This document shows positions 32,580 to 41,850 of a DNA stretch of 64,000 nt, piece after piece. Within the stretch, counting starts at the first letter, position 1; each line of letters begins with the position of its first letter. Both the position numbers and the translations under genes were made by a program. Source of the DNA: JACVRW01 sp963716215 (GTDB lineage: Bacteria > Actinomycetota > Thermoleophilia > Solirubrobacterales > Thermoleophilaceae); NCBI GenBank assembly GCA_963716215.1, contig OY970298.1, positions 558,001 through 622,000 on the forward strand, written 5' to 3'. Below the pieces are notes generated by a model that saw nothing but the letters and a program-made list of their open reading frames with translations, had not been told where the DNA came from and did no database searches.

Positions 32580-34471
32580 GGCGTGGCCTCGGGCTCTTCC
32601 GGCGTGAGCACGTCGTCCTGGATCAGCACCCCGACCATGAGCACCACCTGGCGTCCCTTCTCCAGCTGGATCCCGGCCACCGGACGCTGGTCTACGACCA
32701 CACCGTCCTGGCTCGGGTCGGTCACGTCCACCTCTCGCTCGACGGGCTCGAGCCCGTCCGCGCGCAGCTGCCGGACCGCGTCGCGGCGACTCAGGCCGAC
32801 GACGTTGGCCACGCTCACCTCCTCGATCCCCGTCGAGACCGTGATCGTCACGGTGGTGCCGCGGTCGACCTCCGTCCCGGGGCCGGGGTTCTGGGAGATC
32901 ACGTCGTCCTCGGGCTCCCGCGACTCGCTCTCCTCCACCGCCACCTCGAAGCCGTCCTCGGCGAGCACGTCTTCCGCGGAGTCGCGCGACAGCCCGGTCA
33001 CGTCAGGCACCGCCACCTGCTCCGGCCCGGAGCTGACGAACAGCTGCACGCGCTCACCGCGCTCGACCTCCTCGCCGGCGCCCGGCACCGTTCGGATCGC
33101 GATGCCCTTCTCGATGCTCTCCGATGGCCGCCGGTCGACGGTGGCGGTGAGGTCGCGCTTGTCGAGCGCCTGGATCGCCACAGCCTGCGGCAGGCCGCGC
33201 ACGGTCGGCACCCGCACCATCCCGGGCCCGCCCGAGATCTCGAGCACCACGGTGGAGCCCTCCTCCGCCTCCTCGCGCGGGTTCGGATCCTGGTCCACGA
33301 CCTGGTCGAACGGCGCCTCGCTGCGCACCCGCGACTCCTCCACCTCGAACCCGTCCCGTTCCAGGATCTCGCGCGCCTGGAGCAGTTGCTTGCCCACCAC
33401 CCGCGGCACCTCCCGGGTCTCGGCCGCGGTCAGGCCGGCCACCGCGAGATAGATCAAGAAAGCGGCCAGCGCCACCGTCAGCACCCCGATCGTGAACCAG
33501 GGCCAGCGCCGGCCCCGCTCGGGCGGCTGCGCGGCCCGCGGCGGCGGCACGACCGGCGGGAGCATCGGCGGCGCGGCCTGGGCGTCGCTCACCGGCACCG
33601 GCACGAAGGCGGCTGTGTCCTGCGTCGCCGGTGCACCCGGCTCCAGCTGCAAACCGGCGGCCTGCAGCGCCTCCGTGAAGTCGTCGGCCGACTGCCAGCG
33701 GTGCGCCGGGTCCTTGGCCAGCGCGGCCATCACGACCGACTCGAGCGCTGGGTTGACGTCCGGTCGCAGCTGCGAGATCGGCACGGGCGGCTCGGACAGG
33801 TGCTTCAGCGCGACCGACACCGCGCTGTCGCCCTCGAACGGCAGCCGGCCCGCGAGCATCTCGTAGAGCATCACGCCGATCGAGTAGAGGTCCGAGGCCG
33901 CCGTGACCGCGTGCCCCTGCGCCTGCTCGGGTGAGAGGTACTGGGCGGTGCCCATGATCGAGCCGGTCTCGGTCATCTCCGAGGCCCCCGCCCGCGCGAT
34001 GCCGAAGTCGGTGACCTTCACCCCGCCGTGGTCGTCGACGATCACGTTGTGTGGCTTGAAGTCCCGGTGAATCACGCCGTGGCGGTGGGCGAAGCCAGCC
34101 GCCTGCAGGATCTGGATGCCCATGTCGACCACGCGGTCCTGCGCCAGCGGCGCCTCCGTGGTCACGATCTCCTTGAGCGTGCGCCCGGGCAGGTGCTCCA
34201 TCGCGATGTAGTAGGTGCCGTCGTGCTTGCCGCGGTCGAACACGCCGACCACGTGCGGGTGCTGCAGGCCGGCGGCCGCGCTGGCCTCGCGCCGGAAGCG
34301 CTCCACGAACTCCTGGTCTTGCGCGAACCGTCGGTGCAGCACCTTGAGCGCCACCTGCCGGCCCAGGTGGGTGTCCTCGGCGCAGTACACGTCGGCCATC
34401 CCGCCCGACCCGATCCGGCGCAGGATCAGATAGCGGCTGTCGACCAGCGTGTTGTCGGCGACCTCGGTCAC
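32576..34471 (-). CDS. pknB: Ser/Thr protein kinase with four PASTA domains (PknB type)
   Basis: A 631-residue transmembrane kinase. IGSGGMADVY is the glycine loop, K43 the ATP lysine, HRDFKPHN (135-142) the catalytic loop, DFG at about 155-157 and GTAQYLSPEQ the activation segment. The membrane helix lies at about 325-347 after a Pro-rich linker. Four PASTA domains (about 353-417, 418-487, 488-553, 554-620) sit outside and bind peptidoglycan fragments or lipid II. It controls cell-wall synthesis and division, and PstP reverses its action. A GTGA overlap with pbpA and a TTGA overlap with ddl place it inside a coupled operon. Confidence 0.96.
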   Translation of the reverse strand: MTEVADNTLVDSRYLILRRIGSGGMADVYCAEDTHLGRQVALKVLHRRFAQDQEFVERFRREASAAAGLQHPHVVGVFDRGKHDGTYYIAMEHLPGRTLKEIVTTEAPLAQDRVVDMGIQILQAAGFAHRHGVIHRDFKPHNVIVDDHGGVKVTDFGIARAGASEMTETGSIMGTAQYLSPEQAQGHAVTAASDLYSIGVMLYEMLAGRLPFEGDSAVSVALKHLSEPPVPISQLRPDVNPALESVVMAALAKDPAHRWQSADDFTEALQAAGLQLEPGAPATQDTAAFVPVPVSDAQAAPPMLPPVVPPPRAAQPPERGRRWPWFTIGVLTVALAAFLIYLAVAGLTAAETREVPRVVGKQLLQAREILERDGFEVEESRVRSEAPFDQVVDQDPNPREEAEEGSTVVLEISGGPGMVRVPTVRGLPQAVAIQALDKRDLTATVDRRPSESIEKGIAIRTVPGAGEEVERGERVQLFVSSGPEQVAVPDVTGLSRDSAEDVLAEDGFEVAVEESESREPEDDVISQNPGPGTEVDRGTTVTITVSTGIEEVSVANVVGLSRRDAVRQLRADGLEPVEREVDVTDPSQDGVVVDQRPVAGIQLEKGRQVVLMVGVLIQDDVLTPEEPEATP

Positions 34472-35923
34472 CCGCCACCTCCGAGCATCGCCTCGAGGAC
34501 GCTGCGCGCGATCGGCGCCGCGACCGTGCCGCCCTGCGACCCGGCCGGCTGGCGCTCGAGCGTCACGGCCACCGCAAGGCGCGGATCGTCGATCGGCGCG
34601 AAGCAGATGAACCAGGGCTGGGTGAACTCGCGGTTGGCCCCGACCTCGGCCGTGCCGGTCTTGCCGGCCACCCGAACGCCCGACAGCGCGGCGGCGGTGC
34701 CGGTGCCCTCCTCCACCACGCGACCCATCATCTCCGTCAGGGCGGCGGCGGTCTCGGGCTTCATGACCTCCGACTGCAGATCGGGGTCGATGCGCGCCTT
34801 CACACGCCCGTCCTTGCGCACGATCCGGTCGGTCAGCCGCGGCTTCATCAGGCGCCCGCCGTTCGCGATCGCCGACGCCACCAGCGCCATCTGCATCGGC
34901 GACGCCTCGATCGCACCCTCGATGCCGCCCTGCCCGATCGCAACGCGGCCGGCGTCGAAGCCGTCCTGCACGTACTGGGTGCCGTTGCGCCGGATGCCGC
35001 TCGGGACCATCTGGTTGCTCGGGTAGTCGAGCTCAGGATCCTCGAAGAAGCCGTAGCGCTTCATGTACTCCACGAGCGTGCCAGGGCCGACCTCCTCGCC
35101 GACCTGCGCGAACACGGTGTTGACGGAGTTCGTGAGCGCGTCCGTGAACGAGATCGGCCCGAAGCTCTGCCCGCCCGAGTTCTCCAGCGGCACGCCGCTG
35201 ATCTCCTTTGGCGACGAGCCGTCGATGACCGTCTCGGGCGTGACCGCGCCGGTGTCGAGCGCCGCGGTGGCGGTCACGACCTTGAACGTCGAGCCCGGCG
35301 GATAGAGCTCCTGCGTGGTGCGGTTGAGCGTGGGCTTGTTCGGGTCCGTGTCGAGCGCCCGGAAGTCGCGTCGGGATCAGATTCGGGTCGTACTCCGGGA
35401 TCGAGACCATCACGCGCACCTTCCCGGTCTGTGGCTCGATCGCCACCACCCCGCCCTTGCGCCCGGCCAGGCCCGCCACGGCCGCCTGGGTGCCGGCCAC
35501 GTCCAGGTTGGTGACCACGTCGTTGCCCTCGCGGTCGCGGCCCTCGAGCCCGGCGAAGATCGACTCGAACTCGTTCTCCTGGCCGACCAGGTCGCCGTTG
35601 CGAGACTGCTCCAGGCTGCGCCGTCCGTTCTGGATGAACGAGTAGCCGATCGGATGCGCGAACAGCCCGCGCTGCGGGTACTCGCGCACGAAAACGCGCG
35701 CGTCGCCGCGCTGCTCCGCGCGGTTCACGGCGATCCGGGTCCGCCCGTCGCGCGCAAAGATCAGCCCGCGCGGGATCGTCTGCTCCTCGATCAGCGCCCG
35801 GCGGTTGTCGGGGTTGTCCTCCAACCCCTCGGCGTCGAGCACGGCCCAGTACGACGTGAAGCCGACGAGCAGCGCGAACAGCACGATGAACAGCCCGTAG
35901 ACCTGGCGGATCTGGTGGTTCAC
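34468..35923 (-). pseudogene. pbpA: Penicillin-binding protein (PbpA/FtsI-like transpeptidase), frameshifted
   Basis: Two overlapping frames together encode one PBP. The first part (GTG at 35923) has a membrane anchor VYGLFIVLFALLVGFTSYW, the dimerisation-domain text QTIPRGLIFARDGRTRIAVN, and runs to EYDPNLIP. The second frame gives FRALDTDPNKPTLNRTTQEL, PGSTFKVVT with the catalytic Ser/Lys, SVNTVFAQ (SxN) and AGKTGTAE (KTG). The frame breaks near 35365-35375 (GTCGCGTCGGG on the plus strand), where adding two bases, for example one more CG, restores 485 residues. The shift lies about 20 codons before the active serine, so the product would be dead. An assembly or sequencing slip is quite possible, because the rest of the gene is intact and its start and stop overlaps with neighbours are preserved. 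Confidence 0.88.
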
Positions 35924-37359
35924 ACGAGCCCGCCTCTGCGGATCCGGTCGGCCCGCGCGTGATCGGAGACCACCAGCAGCAGCGCCAGCAACACCATGTT
36001 GGCGACGATCGAGCTACCCCCGTAGGAGACGAACGGAAGCGTTACGCCGGTGAGCGGGATCACGCGCGTGACGCCCCCGACGATCACGAACACCTGCAGC
36101 GCGAACACCGCCGTCAGCCCTACGGCGAGCAGCTTCGAGAAGCCGTCGTTGGCGATCATCGCCGTCTTGAAGCCACGGTAAGCGAACAGCAGGTACGCGC
36201 CGAGCACGCCGGCCGCGCCGAACAGCCCCGCCTCGTTCACGAGCACCGAGTAGATCAGGTCGGTGTGGGCCGCCGGCAGCAGCGGCGTGCCCCCGAACTC
36301 GATCAGCGCCTCACCGAAGCCCTGCCCGAATAACCCGCCGTCGGCCTGCGCGAACAGCGACTGCGCGATCTGGTAGCCCTCGTCGTCCACGACCCCTCGC
36401 TTGAAGGGGTCGATCCAGATGTCCACGCGCTCCTGCACGTGGCTCACGTTGCGCGCGAGGAAGAAGGCGCCGCCGAAGAACATCGTCGCGCCCACGCCGA
36501 CCAGCGACAGGCGGCTGGTGGCCACGTAGAGCAGCACGAGGAAGCCCCCGAAGAACATCAGCGAGCTGCCGAGGTCGCGGATGAAGATCAGCATCAGCAT
36601 CGCCAGGCCCCAGACCAGCAGCAGCGGGCCGAAGTGCTTCGGCGAGGGCCGCTCGCGCAGGACCGCCACCAGCGAGGCCACGAACACCACCAACAGGACC
36701 GAGCCGGCCGTACCCAGCCCCAGGACCAGGATGGCGAGCACCGTGCCGACCGCCGGCAGCCCGTACAGCAGCAGCTGGGTGCTGGCTGGCAGGGGTCGCA
36801 ATCGCGCCCGTACGAGGATGTCGCCCGTCTCGCGCAGGTAGCTGGCGAGGAAGACGATGATGGCCAGCTTCGCGAACTCCGCCGGCTGGAACTGGATCGG
36901 CCCCAGCTTGATGGCCAGGAACGCTCCGTGGATCTGCTCGCCGATGCCTGGCAGCCGTGGCATCACGAGCAGGGCGATGCCGACCGCGGCGATCGTGTAG
37001 CGGTAGCGCTCCAGGACGTGGTGGTCGTGGACCACCAGGATCGTTCCGGCGAACAGGACGAGGCCGACCACGAACCACTGTGCCTGCTCGCGCGCGAACT
37101 CGGGGTCGATGCGGTAGATCAGCACCAGCCCGACCGCCGCGAGCAGGGCCGCGAGCGGGAACAGGTAGGGATCGGCGTCGGGCAGCCGCGCGCGGATGAA
37201 CAGGTGCGCGACCACGCACAGCCCGAGGAAGACCGCGCCGTACGTGAGCGTGGCGTCGCTGACGTCCTCCGTGCGCGTGGCGAGCACGGCGGCGAAGCCG
37301 GCGGCCACCAGCAGCGACACCGGGATCAGCCCGAACAGCTCTCGGGTGCGTGCGGACAT
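35920..37359 (-). CDS. rodA: SEDS peptidoglycan glycosyltransferase (RodA/FtsW/SpoVE)
   Basis: A 479-residue polytopic membrane protein of the SEDS family, which polymerises lipid II into glycan strands. About 10-12 helices are visible. LFAQADGGLFGQGFGEALIEF, AHTDLIYSVLVNEAGLFGA and VIPLTGVTLPFVSYGGSSIVA are the conserved C-terminal motifs. FLVLLYVATSRLS and PIQFQPAEFAKLAIIVFLA mark the central part, which contains the catalytic-loop region. The ATG at 37359 shares one base with the pstP stop (TGATG). The stop overlaps the pbpA start (GTGA). It pairs functionally with the PBP encoded next. Confidence 0.95.
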   Translation of the reverse strand: MSARTRELFGLIPVSLLVAAGFAAVLATRTEDVSDATLTYGAVFLGLCVVAHLFIRARLPDADPYLFPLAALLAAVGLVLIYRIDPEFAREQAQWFVVGLVLFAGTILVVHDHHVLERYRYTIAAVGIALLVMPRLPGIGEQIHGAFLAIKLGPIQFQPAEFAKLAIIVFLASYLRETGDILVRARLRPLPASTQLLLYGLPAVGTVLAILVLGLGTAGSVLLVVFVASLVAVLRERPSPKHFGPLLLVWGLAMLMLIFIRDLGSSLMFFGGFLVLLYVATSRLSLVGVGATMFFGGAFFLARNVSHVQERVDIWIDPFKRGVVDDEGYQIAQSLFAQADGGLFGQGFGEALIEFGGTPLLPAAHTDLIYSVLVNEAGLFGAAGVLGAYLLFAYRGFKTAMIANDGFSKLLAVGLTAVFALQVFVIVGGVTRVIPLTGVTLPFVSYGGSSIVANMVLLALLLVVSDHARADRIRRGGLV

Positions 37360-38567
37360 CAGCCGGACAGCTGCCCGCGTTCGAGGGTGCGCAGCAGGTC
37401 CTCGGCGTCCTCGCGCCCGCGCCACTCGTGGTCGAGCACCCGGTCGCGGCGCGTACTGGGAATCGCCCGTGCCGGGACGCCGCTGGCGTACTCCTCCTCG
37501 TACAGGTCGATCCCGAAAGGCAGCTCGTACGGCACGCCCCGGTAGAGCGTCACCAGGCCGGCGTCGTTGGTGCCGACGAAGTAGACCTGGCGCGAGAGCG
37601 CGTACAGGCCGGTGCCGATCGCGGCCAGCACCGCCAGCGCCGCCAGGCCCTTCGCCACGGCCTTCAGGCGGCTCCCACGGCGGCGACGCGGCGGTCGCGC
37701 GCGGCGCACGGGCGGAGCGACGACGGTCGCGTCGGGGGCGACGTCGGCGAGCTGCTGCACGGGCGCCGGGTGCGGCTCGGTCTGCAGGTCCGTGGCGGAG
37801 AGCTGCCCGGCGATCGTGTCGTCTTCGCGCGGCATCGTCGTCGCGCCCTCCCCGTCGCCGAGGCGGAACAGCACGACCGTGATGTTGTCCTTGCCCCCGC
37901 TCTGGTTGGCGGCCCGCACGAGCGACTCCGCGGCCTCGTCGAGGCCCTCGGCGGCGCGCAGGATCGAGCCCAGCTCGTCGTCCGAGATCATGCTCGTGAG
38001 GCCGTCGGAGCAGATCAGGAAGAGGTCGTCGGGACGGCCGGCGAGCGTGTAGGTGTCGACCTGCACGTCGGGCTCGGGACCGAGCGCGCGGGTGATGATC
38101 GAGCGCTGCGGGTGATGCTCGGCCGCCTCCGGTGTGATCTGGCCGCTGCGCTCCAGCTCCGCGACCAGCGAGTGATCGCGGGTCACCTGCTCGAGCTGCC
38201 CGTCGCGCATCCGGTAAGCGCGGCTGTCGCCGACGTGCCCGAGGCTCACGTCGTCACCGCTCACCTTGGCCGCGGTGACGGTGGTGCCCATGCCGCGGTG
38301 GGAGTCGTCGGTCACGGCCAGGTCGTAGATGCGCCGGTTCGCCTCCCGCAGGATGCGCGAGAGCTGCGCCTCGGCCGGCTCCCCGGAGTCCGACTCGCCC
38401 TCGAAGGCGCCGGCCGCCATGGCCGAGGCCACCTCCCCCGCCTTCGCTCCGCCCATGCCGTCGGCGACGGCGAAGAAGGGCGGGTCCAGCACCAGGGAGT
38501 CCTCGTTCACGCTGCGCTGGCGGCCCACGTCGGTCCTGCCCACGTGCTCGACGACGCGCAGGGTCAC
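37359..38567 (-). CDS. pstP: PP2C-type Ser/Thr protein phosphatase (PstP)
   Basis: A 402-residue membrane phosphatase. The PP2C domain (1-240) has RSVNEDS, AVADGMGGAKAGEVAS, RGMGTTVTAA, GHVGDSRAYRM, LFLICSDGLTSMISDDEL and SGGKDNITVVLF, which hold the metal-binding Asp/Gly residues. A Pro/Arg-rich linker and one membrane helix (AVAKGLAALAVLAAIGTGLY) lead to an outside tail of about 85 residues with YRGVPYELPFGIDLYEEEY. It dephosphorylates the kinases and FHA proteins of the same operon. The GTG at 38567 overlaps the FhaB stop (GTGA). Longer upstream reading is not conserved. Confidence 0.94.
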   Translation of the reverse strand: MTLRVVEHVGRTDVGRQRSVNEDSLVLDPPFFAVADGMGGAKAGEVASAMAAGAFEGESDSGEPAEAQLSRILREANRRIYDLAVTDDSHRGMGTTVTAAKVSGDDVSLGHVGDSRAYRMRDGQLEQVTRDHSLVAELERSGQITPEAAEHHPQRSIITRALGPEPDVQVDTYTLAGRPDDLFLICSDGLTSMISDDELGSILRAAEGLDEAAESLVRAANQSGGKDNITVVLFRLGDGEGATTMPREDDTIAGQLSATDLQTEPHPAPVQQLADVAPDATVVAPPVRRARPPRRRRGSRLKAVAKGLAALAVLAAIGTGLYALSRQVYFVGTNDAGLVTLYRGVPYELPFGIDLYEEEYASGVPARAIPSTRRDRVLDHEWRGREDAEDLLRTLERGQLSG

Positions 38568-39046
38568 TCCTGGTACCGGTATTCGCTGTCGCCGATACGG
38601 ATCACGTCGGCCACCTTCAGGCGCTCCGCGGTGCGGAGCTGCCGGCCGTTGAGATAGGTGCCGTTGGTGGAGCCCATGTCCTCCACGTACATGAAGTCCC
38701 CGCGAGCGAAAATGCGCGCGTGGGCGGACGAGGCGAACGGGTCGTCCACCCGGATCTCCGCTCCGTCGGAGCGGCCCATGGTCGACCCGGCCCCCACGTC
38801 GAAGCTCGCGCCCGGCTCGTGCCCCATCGCGGCCACCACCACCAGCCGCGGCGACACCCCGGCGCGCAGGTCGGGGACCGCGGGCTGGCGACGGCGAGAG
38901 CTGGGCGGCTCCACGGGCTCGGCGGCGGCCGTGCCGTCGCCGCCGCGCGCGAGGTCCTTCATCGCGCTGCGCGCGACCCACAGCAAGAACAGGTAGAGCA
39001 CGGCTAGAAAGCCGAACTTGAGCGCGACCGCGACTGGCTCGTCCAT
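38564..39046 (-). CDS. fhaB: Membrane-anchored FHA-domain protein (FhaB/FipA-like)
   Basis: A 160-residue protein with an N-terminal membrane helix (about 6-26, VALKFGFLAVLYLFLLWVA), a short linker and one FHA domain (about 70-155). Conserved phosphothreonine-binding features are GSTMGRSDGAEIRVDDPFAS, SAHARI and DMGSTNGTYLNG. It recognises phosphorylated partners of the kinases encoded downstream and is known from mycobacteria as a link between signalling and septal wall synthesis. The ATG at 39046 is chosen because the hydrophobic segment starts directly after it. Only 2 bp separate it from fhaA, and GTGA couples it to pstP. Confidence 0.93.
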   Translation of the reverse strand: MDEPVAVALKFGFLAVLYLFLLWVARSAMKDLARGGDGTAAAEPVEPPSSRRRQPAVPDLRAGVSPRLVVVAAMGHEPGASFDVGAGSTMGRSDGAEIRVDDPFASSAHARIFARGDFMYVEDMGSTNGTYLNGRQLRTAERLKVADVIRIGDSEYRYQE

Positions 39047-39048
39047 GC

Positions 39049-39807
39049 CTACTCGAGCTCGAAGGTCAGGTCGGTGATGCCGACCGTGATGCGGTCGCCG
39101 GGCTCCAGCTCGGCGTGGCTCAGACGGCGCCCGTTGACCTTCATCCCGTTCGTCGACCCGAGGTCGACGGCGGCCCAGCCGCGTTCCCCGCGGCGCAGCT
39201 CGATGTGGCGGCGCGACACGTTCGCGTCGGACAGGACCACGTCGCACTCGCGGCTGCGGCCCACGAGCACCCGCTCACCGCTCAGCACGTTGCGCTTGCC
39301 CTCCGCCACCAGCAGCGCCTGGCCCCGATCGATCGCCGGCTCCAGCGGGCGTGCCTCGCGATCGGGCGAGTAGACCATCGTGTGGCCGAAGTCGCCGGCC
39401 GACGGTCCGGCCTCCGCGAGCTCGCTCTCCTCCTCCGGGCCGCCCAGCAGCTGCGCCTGGATGCCGAACTCGCCCAGCTCCAGGCGCTCGTCGGTGTGGA
39501 ACTCGACCTGCGGTCGGCTGGTGAGCGCGAACCGCTCCTGGCGTCCGTGCTCGAGCAGGTAGTCGGACAGCTCCTTCCGCAAGGCCGGCTCGTAGCTCGC
39601 GAACTGCTCGCGGTCGCGCGGCGAGAGGAACACGCGGTAGTGGTTTGGCACGTATACCCGCGACACGGAGACCATCTGGTTGTCCTCCATCTCCTTGGCG
39701 AGCTTGTGCGCCAGCTCGACCGGCTGCACGCTCGTCTTGAAGGCGCGGCCGAAGGCCCCTTCGACGATGCCGCCGAGCTTTGCTTCCAGGTTGCGTAGGA
39801 CGCTCAT
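39049..39807 (-). CDS. fhaA: FhaA-like protein (DUF3662 + FHA domain)
   Basis: A 252-residue cytoplasmic protein. The N-terminal DUF3662 domain (1-125) opens with SVLRNLEAKLGGIVEGAFG and contains VELAHKLAKEMEDNQMVSV and YVPNHYRVFLSPRDREQF. The C-terminal FHA domain (about 160-250) has VLVGRSRECDVVLSDANVS, SRRHIEL and DLGSTNGMKVNG. In mycobacteria FhaA binds phosphorylated MviN and kinases to regulate peptidoglycan precursor export. It is shorter than mycobacterial FhaA because it lacks the long disordered linker. It starts 21 bp after the upstream kinase gene. Confidence 0.95.
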   Translation of the reverse strand: MSVLRNLEAKLGGIVEGAFGRAFKTSVQPVELAHKLAKEMEDNQMVSVSRVYVPNHYRVFLSPRDREQFASYEPALRKELSDYLLEHGRQERFALTSRPQVEFHTDERLELGEFGIQAQLLGGPEEESELAEAGPSAGDFGHTMVYSPDREARPLEPAIDRGQALLVAEGKRNVLSGERVLVGRSRECDVVLSDANVSRRHIELRRGERGWAAVDLGSTNGMKVNGRRLSHAELEPGDRITVGITDLTFELE

Positions 39808-39828
39808 GGTTCGCGGGTCAGGGTAGAC

Positions 39829-41748
39829 CTATGCAGTCGTCACGGACTCCGTCCGGCGCGGGCGCCAGCCCTCTGCCGGAGGAGCCATCTGGGACACGGC
39901 CACGACCACCAGCGCGGCCCCGATCGCGCCGGCCACGGCCCCGCGCGCCTGGTCCAGCGCGGTGGTGGCGGCGAGCATGTCGCCGAGCGCGGCGTGGGCC
40001 GTGAGCAGGCCCGCCGCCCATAGCCCGGCGCCCAGCAGGTCGACGGCCAGCCAGCGGCCGCGAACGACCAGCGGCAGCAACATCGCAAAGACCGCCCAGA
40101 CGACTGCCGGCGCCAGGGCCGGGCCGGACAGCAGCGGGCCCAGGGCGTCTGAGGCGGCCGCGCTGATCGACCCCTCCCACTCGGCGCGCGGCAGCGCCCC
40201 GTCTGGCACACCGAAGAGCAGGTCCCTCCCGGTGATCAGCTCGCCGATCGCGAGCCAGAGGAAGCCCGCGGCGGCGAGCCCGGCGCGGCGCCAGGGAGTG
40301 GGCGCGAGCGCGGCAATGCCAACGAACACCGGGCCGAGCGCCACCGTGCCCAGCAGCGGGGCCAGCACGGGCACCGACCACAGCAACCCGGCACGAGGCA
40401 GCAACAGCGGGATCGGGGCTGCGGCCGCGGCAAGGATCAGCGCGGTGCCCTGGCGGTCGGCCTCGGGCGAGACGAACCACCCGCAGAGCGCCATCGCCAC
40501 GACGAGCCACGCGATCCGCGGCAGCACCGCCACGGCCAGGGCCGCCACGCCGGCGACCGCAGGGACGGAGAAGGCCGGGTCGGGGCCGAGCGTCTCGAGC
40601 GCTCCCAGCACGATGCCTCCGGCTAGCGCGCCTGCGCCCGCCCGGCGCGTGACCGCGGCGGCGCGCGAGGGCGGCACGGATTCGGCCGCGCGGCGGCCCA
40701 GCACGCCGGGGACGGGCTCGGCATCGACGGCGTCCGCCTGCGTGCGATCGCCGCCGTGCAGCAGCCGGGTCAGAACGGACCGCCGGCCCTGGGTCGACGG
40801 CAGCCCGACGCGGCGCAGCGTCTCGGGCTCGACCAATCCACCCTCGTCTGCCAGGTCGGGCTCGGCGGCGGACAGCTCGGCGCGCAGGGTGCGCGGCCTG
40901 GGGCGGCGGGCCGGATCGAGCTCGAGCGCGTCGTCGATCGCGTCGCACAGCTCGAGCGGCAGGTCGCGGCGCATGCCCGAGAGCGAGGGCAGCGGCTTGC
41001 CGAGCCTGCGAGCGGTGGCGGCCGGGCCCCCGGCGCGAATCGGGTTGGTGCCGGTCCAGGCCTCGTAGAGCGTCAGCGCGAGCGAGTAGACGTCGCTCGC
41101 GGCGCTCGCAGGTGCGCCCTCGGCCTGCTCCGGAGCCATGTACGCGAGCGTTCCCACCACGTCGCCGGTGTGGGTGAGCGGGTTGTCGCTGACCACGTGG
41201 GCCACGCCGAAGTCGGCGAGCTTGGCGAACCCGGCTCCCGCGGCAGGGTCGGCCACCACCATCACGTTCTGCGGCTTCACGTCGCGATGGATCACGCCGC
41301 GCGCGTGGGCGTGCTCGAGCGCGTCGCAGAGCGCGCTCCCGATGCGCGCCACGTCACGGTCGGCGATCGCGCGGGCACGCGTGAGCTCGGCAAGGGTTCG
41401 ACCCCGAACCAGCTCGGACACGAGATACACGTCGTGCTCGTCCGAAGCCAGCTCGTAGACCGCGACGATGCCGGGGTGGTTGAGCCGGGCCGCCGCGCGC
41501 GCCTCGCGCTCGACCCGCTCCCCGCTGCCGTTCTCCCGGGGAATCGCCTTGACGGCCACCTCGCGCTCGAGCTTCTCGTCCCAGCCCAGCCAGACGACCC
41601 CGAACCCACCCGCGCCCAGGCGCCGCTCGAGGCGGTATCGGCCCAGCACGAGACGCGGCCCTGTGGCGCCGGGGAGCGCCTGTGTAGGGTCCGATCCGCC
41701 GAGCGGCAAAGTGCCGTGCTCGTCAGGGCTGGTTCCGGGGCGTTTCAC
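39829..41748 (-). CDS. Ser/Thr protein kinase with multi-helix membrane C-terminus
   Basis: A 639-residue kinase with a GTG start. The kinase domain (about 37-290) has LGAGGFGVVW, K67, HRDVKPQN (154-161), DFG 179-181 and GTLAYMAPEQ. Instead of one membrane helix and a sensor domain, the C-terminal 270 residues contain about eight hydrophobic helices (ALAGGIVLGALETLG, VAVLPRIAWLVVAMALCGW, LLLPRAGLLWSVPVLAPLLG, AGAIGAALVVVAVSQ). That makes it an unusual polytopic kinase that may sense the membrane itself. It lies 21 bp before fhaA and is probably the first gene of the cell-wall control operon. Confidence 0.9.
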   Translation of the reverse strand: MKRPGTSPDEHGTLPLGGSDPTQALPGATGPRLVLGRYRLERRLGAGGFGVVWLGWDEKLEREVAVKAIPRENGSGERVEREARAAARLNHPGIVAVYELASDEHDVYLVSELVRGRTLAELTRARAIADRDVARIGSALCDALEHAHARGVIHRDVKPQNVMVVADPAAGAGFAKLADFGVAHVVSDNPLTHTGDVVGTLAYMAPEQAEGAPASAASDVYSLALTLYEAWTGTNPIRAGGPAATARRLGKPLPSLSGMRRDLPLELCDAIDDALELDPARRPRPRTLRAELSAAEPDLADEGGLVEPETLRRVGLPSTQGRRSVLTRLLHGGDRTQADAVDAEPVPGVLGRRAAESVPPSRAAAVTRRAGAGALAGGIVLGALETLGPDPAFSVPAVAGVAALAVAVLPRIAWLVVAMALCGWFVSPEADRQGTALILAAAAAPIPLLLPRAGLLWSVPVLAPLLGTVALGPVFVGIAALAPTPWRRAGLAAAGFLWLAIGELITGRDLLFGVPDGALPRAEWEGSISAAASDALGPLLSGPALAPAVVWAVFAMLLPLVVRGRWLAVDLLGAGLWAAGLLTAHAALGDMLAATTALDQARGAVAGAIGAALVVVAVSQMAPPAEGWRPRRTESVTTA

Positions 41749-41836
41749 ATCAGGTTCCGTGTTCGGTCCGCGACGGGCTCGTCCTGCCCCACGGTCATAC
41801 TCCCACTCAACCTTGGCAGGCGCCCCCGTTGGCGCC

Positions 41837-41844
41837 AGGAGGGG
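41837..41844 (+). promoter_or_regulatory. Strong Shine-Dalgarno before a CTG start
   Basis: AGGAGGGG lies before three consecutive CTG codons (41848, 41851, 41854) that open the conserved frame SFLDEPDEP. From the end of AGGAGG at 41842, spacing is 5, 8 and 11 nt. No ATG, GTG or TTG is available before GTG at 41938, which would remove about 30 residues. Confidence 0.7.
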
Positions 41845-41850
41845 AAACTG

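Noticed and set aside
41744..41757. Third parS site (GTTTCACATCAGGT)
   Set aside because: Only the left half matches. The right half of the palindrome is missing, so it is probably chance in the start region of the kinase gene.
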